Assembly (NCBI GenBank): GCA_029934695.1
Contig: JAOZLU010000116.1
Location: forward strand, 1-14,567
Length of the DNA stretch: 14,567 nucleotides
Source of the DNA: Desulfobacterales bacterium
Lineage (GTDB): Bacteria; Desulfobacterota; Desulfobacteria; Desulfobacterales; 4be13
Direction: 5' to 3'
This document shows, piece by piece, positions 6,376 through 13,458 of the stretch. How positions within the stretch are numbered: the first letter of the stretch is position 1; every line of letters begins with the position of its first letter. A model generated the notes under the pieces. It saw only the letters and a list, made by a program, of their open reading frames with translations, was not told where the DNA came from and did not search any database. The translations under genes and the position numbers were made by a program.

Positions 6376-7481
6376 TCAGGTTTTATTGAATTCTCTTATA
6401 TTTGTGTCATCTTTATTGCTTTTACCGATATTGCATATATGGCAAAGGGTCTGATAATTATCGAGTTCGTCCTTTCCGCCTTTTGATCGGGGAATAATAT
6501 GATCAACATGCAGGATAACATCATTAGCGGCATTTCTGCCGCATGCGACACATTTCCAGTGATCCCTTTGAAAAACCTGCCATCGTATGGCGGGCATTAC
6601 TTTAACTTTCTGCTCTGCGGCTTCCCTGATTTTTAAAAGAGTATCTTCTGAAAGTGTTTCGGAATGTCTGTCAGTTCTGTTCTCCGATTCATTTGTCTCA
6701 TATTCCCGAATCAGCCAGTTATTCAGCCTGTCAGTCAGTTTCTCAAGTCGGGTTTCCTCACCTTTTGAAATTTGGATATATGAATCATAAACAGGATAAA
6801 AACTCACAAATGCCTCAACAATATTATTCAGAGAATAAAAATGATGCCCCGATGTAATCGGGTAAGGAAATATGTAAGAGGCAAAAAACTGCATATCATA
6901 GGCTTTGTTTTCTATATAATAAAATCATAATGCTGTTTGTAAGTTGAAACAGGCCTGCATGAATCGCCGTGTGCGGCAAGCGGTCTCATATAGCTGTTAT
7001 GGCACAGCCTCTGTATCAAAGGTTCGTATTCAATGTTAAAGTCAAAAAATTTCTTATACGAATCATCGGCTAATCTCTGTCTCCAATTTTCAAGAAACAA
7101 AGCCAGTCCTTCAATATCAAGTATGAGTCCGAATCGGATTGGAATAATCTGCACTGTTTTGTTATCTTTTTTTTTCAGCCTTTTCCATTTGCCGTGTTTT
7201 GATCTTTTCCCTCCCAAACCCACATAAGCAGTATCATACACATGTTTAAGCTCATTGTCTCTTTTCGTTCTGAAATGGGGATAATAAGAAACCATCGAAT
7301 CCTGCAACACATCAGTCTGATACACTTCGGCAACTTTCGCAACAGCTTCATTAAAAACATTATAAAGTCTTGGTAATATGGAGAATCTGATTGCATCGGC
7401 TCTGAGTCTCGTATCATCAACCTGAAACAGATTTTTATCACTTTCATCAAAACTGATTTGATCTAATTGCATACTCATCAT
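6376..7481 (-). pseudogene. HNH endonuclease gene split by a -1 frameshift
   Basis: Two frames together encode about 368 residues. The first (ATG 7481, stop 6912) gives 189 residues of an unrecognised alpha/beta region with a lysine-rich stretch (G-K-R-S-K-H-G-K-W-K-R-L-K-K-K). The second, open from 6924 to 6376, ends in a clear zinc-binding HNH domain: C-V-A-C, H-V-D-H, N146, C-H-I-C-N and K158 (numbered from ATG 6894). The frames overlap only at GATTTTATTATATAG. Re-reading one base at the TTTT run joins them as Q-H-Y-D-F-Y-Y-I-E-N-K-A. The domain should cut DNA, but the target is unknown. The N-terminal extension that runs into the leader repeat (up to 7604) is not coding. Separate expression of the HNH part from ATG 6894 is possible. 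attC3 follows the stop. Confidence 0.6.
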
Positions 7482-7500
7482 TTCATTTTCAGAAAATATA

Positions 7501-7753
7501 TGGGGTCTGATGCCATAAGCACACAGATTCCGTTTTGGTGTCCAATACCGCCTTTTATAGACCGTGATATTGGACACCAGACCGCTGATAAAAGAAATCT
7601 GCAATCACACCATTTTTTGCCAAAACCGCAAAATCTCTTCCAATACTCACGGCAGCCTCATCCTTTGTCAGTCATACATACACTTTATCTTCAGGCACCA
7701 TCCGTATGTTGCATGATATTGACAAGTTGGACAGCAGGATTTTCGGAGCATCC
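7501..7753 (-). repeat. cassette leader repeat, long copy (L3)
   Basis: This copy is closely similar to L2 and in the same orientation. On the minus strand it starts directly after the GTTATCG core of attC4 and ends at CAGACCCCA, about 20 bases before the HNH gene start. The left inverted arm of the HP hairpin is missing and replaced by unrelated AT-rich sequence, so the leader boundary lies within HP here. Confidence 0.8.
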
Positions 7754-7812
7754 CGATAACGTCTGATTTGAGCGGCGGGGCTTTTTCCGTCCACTCAGAC
7801 GATGGATTATAT
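7754..7812 (-). repeat. attC-like recombination site with altered core (attC4)
   Basis: It has the same layout as attC2: CGTCTGA pairs with TCAGACG, there is a GGACGG/CCGCC inner stem and an AAAAAGCC loop, and it closes with GTTATCG (7760-7754). The opening core reads ATATAAT instead of ending in AAC, so the invariant C is changed and recombination may be weakened. It lies downstream of the PIN antitoxin gene, which stops at 7846. Confidence 0.62.
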
Positions 7813-7845
7813 TTTTCATACAAACCCAGGTGCCCGATCTGTGCC

Positions 7846-8229
7846 TCAGACCGCTGCCCGTCTCACTGAAGCCTGGGCGACTCCGACTTCCCGGTCACAA
7901 TGACTGGCTTTGTTGCGGGCAATTCGGGCTTCCAGTCTGCTGACAACCTCGGGAGTCAAATCCGCCTCCGGCTCCGCATGATCCCGTCCGTCCAGAATTC
8001 TCTCAGCCTCGGAAGGCGGAATTCTGCCCCATTTCCTCAGCAGACTGTCAAAAGATGCCTTCTGTCCGGCGACATCGTCCTCCGGGATGACCCGCACCGT
8101 ATACCCTCCCGATGTCTGAGCGGTCAGGATATAAACAATGTACTGGGTCAGCGGGACAGCCTCCCTCTCAGCCAGAATCTCGAGATTCCGGTGCAGGGTT
8201 TTCGGCAGTTGCAAAGTGACTTCGTTCAT
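7846..8229 (-). CDS. ribbon-helix-helix antitoxin of the PIN toxin
   Basis: A 127-residue protein whose first 40 residues (V-T-L-Q-L-P-K-T-L-H-R-N-L-E-I-L-A-E at 4-21, then Q-Y-I-V-Y-I-L-T-A) look like the ribbon-helix-helix DNA-binding domain found in HicB/Arc-type antitoxins. The rest is charged and probably wraps the toxin, with P-P-S-E-A-E-R-I-L-D-G-R-D at 71-83. The gene starts one base after the PIN toxin stop, so the two are coupled. It is expected to neutralise the PIN nuclease and repress the operon. A truncated relative is seen at 12749-12847 in the same gene order. Confidence 0.78.
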   Translation of the reverse strand: MNEVTLQLPKTLHRNLEILAEREAVPLTQYIVYILTAQTSGGYTVRVIPEDDVAGQKASFDSLLRKWGRIPPSEAERILDGRDHAEPEADLTPEVVSRLEARIARNKASHCDREVGVAQASVRRAAV

Positions 8230-8230
8230 C

Positions 8231-8656
8231 TCAGTACCCCCTATTTGTAAGATGTTCCAGAAATTTCACAGGGGTCATCACCTTCAGCCCCAGAGTTCTC
8301 ACAGCCTCCCTGAAATCCCGCACATTGGAGGTGATCACCATGGAGCGGGCGTTCATGGCACAGTCAATGACGTGATCATCATCGGGATCCGGTGAGGCCG
8401 GACGCCATGACAACCAGATTCTCACAAATTCCGCATGGTCTCCGACCAACTCTGCCAGCAACGGTTTTGTCTCATTCCATCGGTGTTCTGAAAATTTTCG
8501 GGAAAGAACATCGTCGTATTCGTATGCGAGGGCATTCGAGATACAGACTCTGAAGAGTCCTGCATGCCATGCATCAATGACAAGACCGCAGGCACCGCCT
8601 TTCCGTGTCAGACCTTCAAAAACAACATTCGTATCAATGACAACCCTCAGTGACAT
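8231..8656 (-). CDS. PIN-domain toxin (PIN_3/COG1569-like)
   Basis: A 141-residue PIN-domain protein of normal length. Acidic residues expected at the Mg-dependent nuclease site are D8 in V-I-D-T-N, E46 in A-Y-E-Y-D-D-V-L, D92-D94 in D-P-D-D-D-H-V-I-D-C-A and D114 in S-N-V-R-D-F. The usual T-G-D near the C-terminus is T-S-N here, a change seen in this subfamily. Such toxins cut RNA and are held by a ribbon-helix-helix partner. Here the toxin gene comes first and the antitoxin second. An HP hairpin repeat lies about 80 bases upstream and attC4 lies after the pair. Confidence 0.85.
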   Translation of the reverse strand: MSLRVVIDTNVVFEGLTRKGGACGLVIDAWHAGLFRVCISNALAYEYDDVLSRKFSEHRWNETKPLLAELVGDHAEFVRIWLSWRPASPDPDDDHVIDCAMNARSMVITSNVRDFREAVRTLGLKVMTPVKFLEHLTNRGY

Positions 8657-8739
8657 TTCTTATTTACCAAATTATTTGAATTTTATGCCGGAAGCAACCT
8701 GTAAGGCATCAATTGTCTATTTTTTGAAAAATATAACCA

Positions 8740-8806
8740 GTATCAGACACCAAAAATGGAGTCTGATGCCATAAGCACACAGATTCCGTTTTGGTGTCCA
8801 ATACCG
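8740..8806. repeat. hairpin repeat HP, copy C
   Basis: This is the most symmetrical copy. GTATCAGACACCAAAA at 8740-8755 pairs with TTTTGGTGTCCAATAC at 8789-8804 with two mismatches. It encloses the block shared with 5091-5120. The rest of the leader is absent; only a few bases (GCATCTTATA) extend it. The stretch 8657-9002 otherwise holds no convincing gene, only a 25-codon frame at 8919-8842. Confidence 0.75.
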
Positions 8807-8938
8807 CATCTTATATGTCATTTCACAACAGACAATCAGCCATACACCTCGCCCTGGTCTATTGTTTTGGCGATCCTGTATGCAAGATACGAATGATTAT
8901 ATGACGGAGACATTTATGGTTCCTTCCTGAAGTATTGC

Positions 8939-8964
8939 TGCACCAGGAACGAGCGTCCGGTGCA
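8939..8964. other. hairpin downstream of the ABC operon
   Basis: TGCACC (8939-8944) pairs with GGTGCA (8959-8964), with an inner GGA/TCC pair and one bulged base. It lies 38 bases past the last gene of the ABC operon, a fitting place for a terminator. No U-rich run follows on the minus strand, so an intrinsic terminator is not supported. Confidence 0.35.
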
Positions 8965-8982
8965 ACGATTTGTCAGACCATC

Positions 8983-9009
8983 TTAATTAATTAATTAATT
9001 AATTAATTA
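8983..9009. repeat. TTAA tetranucleotide repeat
   Basis: Nearly seven tandem TTAA units. The repeat contains the last codon and the stop of the DUF1080-like gene (stop at 9003-9005). Unit gain or loss would change only the extreme C-terminus or the 3' end. Confidence 0.9.
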
Positions 9010-9857
9010 CCAACCACTTTGTAATCATCAAAATAAACAACACTGTCCGCTTTTGTCCACAATCCGACTTTTCCTGACACTGAAGCAGGTAATTTATGCC
9101 CTATAAATTGCTTTCCATTTAAATATCCCCTGACAAGATTGCCTTCAATTCTCACCTTCAATTCGTGCCATTTCCTGGTTGGCGTAGGAACATTACGAAC
9201 CCAGCTAATGGAACTTCTCTTGCCGCGTTTAAATCGCCACAACACCAAGTTGTTTTCAAGAGGATTTGCGCGGACAGTGTAGTAATCACCATTTGGTTTG
9301 AGGTCAAAAAGGATACCTGCCCCCTGGTCGATCCTTCCTGCAACACCTTTGAAACGCACGGTGATTTCGCCATTGGTAAAATTATCCACCTGTTGGGATA
9401 CAGCAAACGGGTAGTAAGCATACGCTTTCACATTATCAAGAAATTCTGCATACCTCTCACCATATAAGGATCGGGCCTTGTCAGCCAAACCGGCAGAGGC
9501 CTTGCCCCGGCTCCATTTGCGACCGTCAACGACCAGAACCTTGTTATCATTATCTACACCGATAATCCAGTTGCCCACTGCCGGCGCAAAGGATACGGGC
9601 ATGGCTCCTATTGTCTCCTGTGAAAATTCATCTGTCATGGGATTCATATTATTGGTTTTCTTGCCTTGCTTTATCTCTCCAGTGTTGGCACTCACCATAA
9701 AACTATTGCCTGATTTTTGCAAATCAGCAGGCAAATATTCCGCCTGAGCCGGTGGTGCTGACCAACTGAAATATTTTTGATACACAAAGAAACCTGTTAA
9801 TGTGAAAGCCAGAACTGCACTGGTTATAAATATGGTTTTTCTGTTTTTAGTTTTCAT
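9003..9857 (-). CDS. membrane-anchored DUF1080/LamG-like protein
   Basis: A 284-residue exported protein. Residues 8-26 form one hydrophobic segment after a lysine-rich start, so it is either a signal peptide or an anchor. The linker (30-110) is low in complexity. The C-terminal half, from about 135, is beta-rich and has the pattern of concanavalin-like DUF1080/LamG domains: G-A-G-I-L-F-D, Y-Y-T-V-R-A-N, K-W-H-E-L-K-V-R, G-Y-L-N-G-K and a terminal V-Y-F-D-D-Y-K-V. Such domains bind or process carbohydrates, but a catalytic role cannot be claimed. The start is one base after the permease stop with AAGGAGA in the permease end, so it is co-translated with the ABC transporter. Confidence 0.7.
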   Translation of the reverse strand: MKTKNRKTIFITSAVLAFTLTGFFVYQKYFSWSAPPAQAEYLPADLQKSGNSFMVSANTGEIKQGKKTNNMNPMTDEFSQETIGAMPVSFAPAVGNWIIGVDNDNKVLVVDGRKWSRGKASAGLADKARSLYGERYAEFLDNVKAYAYYPFAVSQQVDNFTNGEITVRFKGVAGRIDQGAGILFDLKPNGDYYTVRANPLENNLVLWRFKRGKRSSISWVRNVPTPTRKWHELKVRIEGNLVRGYLNGKQFIGHKLPASVSGKVGLWTKADSVVYFDDYKVVGN

Positions 9858-9858
9858 A

Positions 9859-11199
9859 TCATTGTCTCCTTAAAAATTGTGGTTGACGAAACAGATAGGC
9901 GCTGAGCAAGAACATCAATGGCAGCAACAGATAAAACCACCACTTACTGTTGGAAGCATCAGCGACCAGCGGATGCCCGGTGTAGCTTGGGATTACATCT
10001 GGCGTAACCTTAAGCCCGCCCAGAGCATACAGCAACGGTAAAATTTCAAAACTGCTGTTGGAATAACTCATGTCATGTTTGTCAGCATATTCATACTCAA
10101 TCAGACCATAGTTGTCATTCTCTGACGCACCAAACAGTCCAGTCGACTGCGTGTTGGCAAACACCACCTCCAAATTGGGTACTGTGCGCCGTAATTTTGC
10201 CAGAACTTCACGCTCTAAATCATACAGGCGACCATCTTCCGGTGCCAGATGAATGGTGATTTTTAACGGTTTGTTCATTTGTTGCAAAGCGCGTACATCT
10301 GCCGGATTGAAAGAGTGTTTGCGATTTTCGGTAACATCCCTGTATTGCGGCACTTGCATAATAGTAAAAACCACAAACAATAAAGCAACAGCAGCCACAA
10401 ACAGTGGTTTTGTTTTTTGGCACAACTTTCGTCCCGGATGAAGCAGGACAGACGCTGCTGTGAAAAACAACAGCGACAACGCCAAAAAGGAGGCAATGGA
10501 ATCAGAGGATAACAAACCGCTCTCAAATTGGCGCAAGAGGGTTGTCAGCGACCAGGCACCCAATGCGCCCATCCATCCTCCTTCACCAGCAGCAAAATCC
10601 AGCACCCATGATCCCAGGGTTGCAGCGAGACAAATCATTGCCGCAGTTGGCAAGGTATCGGAAATTGCAGTTGCAAACATGGCGATACAAATAATCGTCA
10701 AAACAAAAAGTGTATGTCCCAGCATTAATGTGAGTAACTCCGGGAAATGAACAGCACCTCCGAGATACTGCCAGATAATAAAAACCGAGACACCCGGCAA
10801 TAAGATAAATAACCACACAACACTCATCGCCAATAATTTTACAACATTCAGAGAAAATGGCGATAATGGCAATTGCAGCAGCAACTTCAAGGTGCCGTTT
10901 TGTTTGTCTTGTCCGAATAAGCGGATTGCCACAAAAGGCAGAAGCAGTGTTTCAACCAAATAATATGCGCCAAAAGCAGGCACAAAAACACCTTCCGTCG
11001 GATTCATTCCGCTTGCCAGTTCAGGATAAGACAAAGCTGTCTGGCTGGCCTGGCTGAATAATTCCACTGCCTGAATAAAACTGTAACCGACCAGCAGTGA
11101 TAAAATAACCAGCATGATCCACAAAGCCGGAGATATCAACAAAGTGCGTATCTCCTGCATCAGCAGTACACGCGAGAGTTGAAATTCAGACAATTGCAA
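9859..11199 (-). CDS. ABC-2 permease fused to a GldG-like domain
   Basis: An integral membrane protein of 446 residues from TTG 11199, which is chosen because AGGAGGTG lies at good spacing. An upstream ATG at 11226 would overlap the ATPase gene by 41 bases with no better site. About seven hydrophobic segments fill residues 25-285, including L-W-I-M-L-V-I-L-S-L-L-V-G. They are followed by an extracytoplasmic region (about 287-415) with D-V-T-E-N-R-K-H-S-F and P-L-K-I-T-I-H-L-A-P-E-D-G-R, the pattern of GldG-type domains, and a final membrane segment near 420-437. It should form the membrane part of an exporter with the ATPase encoded upstream. The substrate is unknown. Such fusions resemble gliding-type Gld/NosY relatives. 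Confidence 0.8.
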   Translation of the reverse strand: MQLSEFQLSRVLLMQEIRTLLISPALWIMLVILSLLVGYSFIQAVELFSQASQTALSYPELASGMNPTEGVFVPAFGAYYLVETLLLPFVAIRLFGQDKQNGTLKLLLQLPLSPFSLNVVKLLAMSVVWLFILLPGVSVFIIWQYLGGAVHFPELLTLMLGHTLFVLTIICIAMFATAISDTLPTAAMICLAATLGSWVLDFAAGEGGWMGALGAWSLTTLLRQFESGLLSSDSIASFLALSLLFFTAASVLLHPGRKLCQKTKPLFVAAVALLFVVFTIMQVPQYRDVTENRKHSFNPADVRALQQMNKPLKITIHLAPEDGRLYDLEREVLAKLRRTVPNLEVVFANTQSTGLFGASENDNYGLIEYEYADKHDMSYSNSSFEILPLLYALGGLKVTPDVIPSYTGHPLVADASNSKWWFYLLLPLMFLLSAYLFRQPQFLRRQ

Positions 11200-11890
11200 G
11201 AAACACCTCCTCAAGGCTGCCCCCATTTAACCCTGCCTGCTTCTGCAATTGCTCCAGTGACCCAATTGCTGATACTTTACCCGTGTTCAGTAACAAAAAA
11301 CGGTCACAAATTTTTTCCGCTTCTGTCAGTTGGTGAATGGAAAGCAACAAAGTTTTACCGGCCAGTGTTTCACGCAACAATTCCATCACACCAAGGGTCT
11401 GACGAAGATCAAAGCCGTCAAAAGGCTCATCCAGCATCAGCAAAGGTTGCGGGGAAAGCAAACCAATCGCCAACAGCAGTCTCCGCCGATATCCTTTGGA
11501 TAGGGAATAAACCTGTTTTTTCAGCATGGACGATAGTTCAAGCCGCTCAATGAGCCGATTCAGCTCTGTTTTTTCCGCACCGTACATTCGCTGAAAAAAT
11601 CTGAGTACGACCCCAGCCCTTTGTTCCGCATAAGGCAGAATGCCATCCGGCAAATAAAATATGAACTTCTTGGCCAGCAGGGGTGAAACTTGTCGGTTTT
11701 TCCAATAGATACCCCCTTTATCAAAAGGCAATAACCCGGTCATACATTCCATCAAGGTTGTTTTACCTGCTCCATTTGGACCGATTATCCCTAAAATTTC
11801 ACCAGAATAAACGGAAAAGCTGATGTTTGACAACACCTGGCACATTCCAAAATGCTTGGAAATACCTTCGCTTCGGAATAATTCAGACAT
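11186..11890 (-). CDS. ABC transporter ATPase
   Basis: A 234-residue ATP-binding subunit of the CcmA/NosF type. The Walker A motif G-P-N-G-A-G-K-T is at 37-44. A variant signature L-S-K-G-Y at 130-134 replaces L-S-G-G-Q. Walker B L-L-M-L-D-E-P is at 150-156 with D154 and E155, and the H-loop histidine is H186 in L-S-I-H-Q-L-T-E. All catalytic motifs are present. The protein should power the permease encoded by the overlapping downstream gene. The start ATG 11890 is preceded by GAAGTGAGAAAG. Confidence 0.92.
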   Translation of the reverse strand: MSELFRSEGISKHFGMCQVLSNISFSVYSGEILGIIGPNGAGKTTLMECMTGLLPFDKGGIYWKNRQVSPLLAKKFIFYLPDGILPYAEQRAGVVLRFFQRMYGAEKTELNRLIERLELSSMLKKQVYSLSKGYRRRLLLAIGLLSPQPLLMLDEPFDGFDLRQTLGVMELLRETLAGKTLLLSIHQLTEAEKICDRFLLLNTGKVSAIGSLEQLQKQAGLNGGSLEEVFLAIV

Positions 11891-12055
11891 TCTTTCTCAC
11901 TTCCATAAATATTCACAAACAACTTGTCTGGGTCTGAGGCCATCGGCTTTAGTGAGGGCTCAGCCATCCGTTCACCCAAAAGGACGAGGATAACCATTGC
12001 CATAATTCCGACAGCTAAAAAATCCGTAATTTGCTTTAAGCGTTTTTTTTTGCAT
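11791..12055 (-). other. possible small membrane-protein frame upstream of the ATPase gene
   Basis: ATG 12055 is followed by a run of nine A (12051-12043). As written, its frame closes quickly. With eight A it becomes M-Q-K-K-R-L-K-Q-I-T-D-F-L-A-V-G, followed by a hydrophobic stretch I-M-A-M-V-I-L-V-L-L-G, a single membrane segment. The frame then runs into the ATPase gene in another phase. The amino-acid pattern looks protein-like, but the start and end are uncertain. It could be a broken first gene of the ABC operon or chance. Confidence 0.22.
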
Positions 12056-12062
12056 ACTTACA

Positions 12063-12538
12063 TCAGTCTTTACTGGCTACATCAAGCCTGCACCAAGCGT
12101 AGAGTGCATCGTATACTTCAAATTGCCTTTTCAGGTTTTCAAAATCATTAGGGAACCTGAGACCAAATCCAACAGCAATTGCTTCAAGTCCTGCTGCCAG
12201 CGGGTCATTTTGCAGATTGTTCGTATCTGCGGCATTAACAATTTTTGCCAATCGCAGCAAACCTCATCCGGAATAACAGACAATAAACGTCTTATCTCAT
12301 CTAATGGCACACCTTCAGACAATTCTTTTACTTTATCCAATAATTTTTTCATTTCAATTCCTGATTTTCCAAACCAGGCATCCACACCCAAATTGAGCGC
12401 ACTGATTGCTTCTTCCTCACCACCATGTCCCGTAAGTATGATCAGACTCGTATCAATTCCTTCTTCCTTTATCTTGCCTATCAGTTTGATTCCATCCATT
12501 TTCGGCATTTTTATGTCTCTCATGTCTGCCAGACCTTT
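12063..12538 (-). pseudogene. truncated, frameshifted response regulator
   Basis: The frame around 12523-12260 encodes most of a CheY-like receiver domain. It has the phospho-acceptor aspartate in R-D-I-K-M-P-K-M-D-G, the threonine in L-I-I-L-T-G-H-G and the conserved lysine in A-W-F-G-K-S. The first beta strand and its acidic pair, about 50 residues, are missing. At the 5' side the same frame continues through a TGA into a truncated hepT. Near 12260 the frame breaks: I-P-D-E should continue as L-L-R-L-A-K-I-V-N-A-A-D in another phase, which fits an extra GT dinucleotide. The shifted frame then gives a coherent C-terminus (P-L-A-A-G-L-E-A-I-A-V-G-F-G-L) ending at 12063. The gene is not expected to work. 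Confidence 0.75.
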
Positions 12539-12745
12539 TCAATGAATTTCAGGATATTTGTTTCTGATCTCATCGGACAGATTTTTTGTCGCCTCGCCGA
12601 TTATTTCAATATTGCGGATGACAGCATCCTGAGTCTTCATATCTTCAAGAAAGTCTTCGCAGGTCATTTTTTCCGTGTAAGAAGATGTTCTTCTCACCGC
12701 CTCTGCGATATGATTCAGAAAGTCCCGGTCAGTTCTTTCAGACAT
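12539..12745 (-). pseudogene. truncated HepT-like (DUF86) toxin
   Basis: The 68 residues match the N-terminal half of HepT/DUF86 proteins: D-F-L-N-H-I-A-E-A-V near the start, F-L-E-D, T-Q-D-A-V-I-R-N-I-E-I-I-G-E-A at 38-52, and K-Y-P-E-I at the end. A full HepT continues with the R-x4-6-H catalytic region (typically R-D-x-L-I-H), which is missing. The sequence stops at a TGA exactly where response-regulator sequence begins. No MNT antitoxin partner is nearby. It is a deletion product, not a functional toxin. Confidence 0.8.
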
Positions 12746-12748
12746 AGA

Positions 12749-12847
12749 TTACACTTTTTTCAATATCCTCGGAGATTCGGCAACCAGTGCGAGCCTGTGC
12801 CTCAGATCAGCAGGCATCTGGATGGTCAGTGGGTTTGCATCAGACAT
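12749..12847 (-). pseudogene. truncated ribbon-helix-helix antitoxin
   Basis: From ATG 12847 the frame reads M-S-D-A-N-P-L-T-I-Q-M-P-A-D-L-R-H-R-L-A, then L-V-A-E-S-P-R-I-L-K-K-V and stop. The first 24 residues resemble the start of the ribbon-helix-helix antitoxin at 7846-8229. The remainder of the DNA-binding domain and the toxin-binding tail are missing. It follows a PIN toxin remnant, the same gene order as the intact pair. Confidence 0.7.
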
Positions 12848-13057
12848 ATTTATCCCTCCACATTTTACGAACTCGCCCGGGGTGATTATATTTAGTTGGT
12901 CAAACCTGAGTTCCGCATTTCTGAAATCTTTTATGTTGCTTGTTATGAGAAAATCGCTCCCGCTTGTCACAGCCAGTTCAGGAATCTTCATAAAAGACAG
13001 GTACAGAGAGAGCGATTCGGATTTTCCTCTCCCGCACCTGCTGCAATGCGGCAGCGA
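12848..13057 (-). pseudogene. collapsed PIN-domain toxin remnant
   Basis: Two pieces of a PIN_3-type toxin remain. The first frame reads A-A-L-Q-Q-V-R-E-R-K-I-R-I-A-L-S-V-P-V-F and then Y-E, with the D-T-N start of the domain missing. After an internal deletion, another frame gives E-L-A-V-T-S-G-S-D-F-L-I-T-S-N-I-K-D-F and N-I-I-T-P-G-E-F-V-K, the typical C-terminal half. One extra A in the AAAA run after this would restore M-W-R-D-K-Y-V and a stop overlapping the antitoxin start. As written, the frame runs into the antitoxin instead. It is non-functional. Confidence 0.7.
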
Positions 13058-13059
13058 AC

Positions 13060-13458
13060 TCATACGAACACAGCAGATGATACATGAAAACGTTCGGCCA
13101 TGGCACGGATATGTCTGACAGAAAGTTCTTTTTTGCCGCTGATTATCTCCGAAACTGTTTTTTCAGAACCTATTTCCGGCAGATCGGACGTTGTGAGTCC
13201 GTGTTCGTCCATAAAAAAACAGAGCATTCCGATGCCGTCGCACTCAGCCACCGGATAGTTTTTCTCCTCATATGCATTTATCACCGTGCCGAGCGTGTCA
13301 AGAAACTCATACAGAGGGTGACGCTCATCGGTGCCGATTTCGTCAATAAGACTGTTCAGGAGTCCGACCGCCCTGTCATATTCCTCATCATTGGTGACGG
13401 AAAAAAGATGACTGATCGGAGTCCAGTGTTCCCGGATGCTTTCCGCTGCGATGTTCAT
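13060..13458 (-). CDS. higA: HigA-like antitoxin
   Basis: A 132-residue protein of the COG5499 HigA type, starting at ATG 13458 because the ATG at 13467 is only two bases from the GGGGG ribosome site. The N-terminal half (I-R-E-H-W-T-P-I-S-H near the start, then E-E-Y-D-R-A and H-P-L-Y-E-F-L-D-T-L-G) is typical. The C-terminal half carries the Cro/C1 helix-turn-helix (H-G-L-T-T-S-D-L-P-E-I-G, S-E-I-I-S-G-K-K-E-L-S) and ends R-F-H-V-S-S-A-V-F-V. It would bind and neutralise HigB and repress the operon. The cognate toxin gene overlapping it upstream carries an in-frame stop, so this looks like a solitary antitoxin. Confidence 0.88.
   Translation of the reverse strand: MNIAAESIREHWTPISHLFSVTNDEEYDRAVGLLNSLIDEIGTDERHPLYEFLDTLGTVINAYEEKNYPVAECDGIGMLCFFMDEHGLTTSDLPEIGSEKTVSEIISGKKELSVRHIRAMAERFHVSSAVFV

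Noticed and set aside
7482..7604. N-terminal extension of the HNH gene
   Set aside because: The 41 extra residues are translated leader repeat. The in-frame ATG at 7481 lies just past the repeat.
8842..8919. 25-codon minus-strand frame M-S-P-S-Y-N-H-S-Y-L
   Set aside because: Too short, with no recognisable domain. It may be a gene remnant but cannot be supported.
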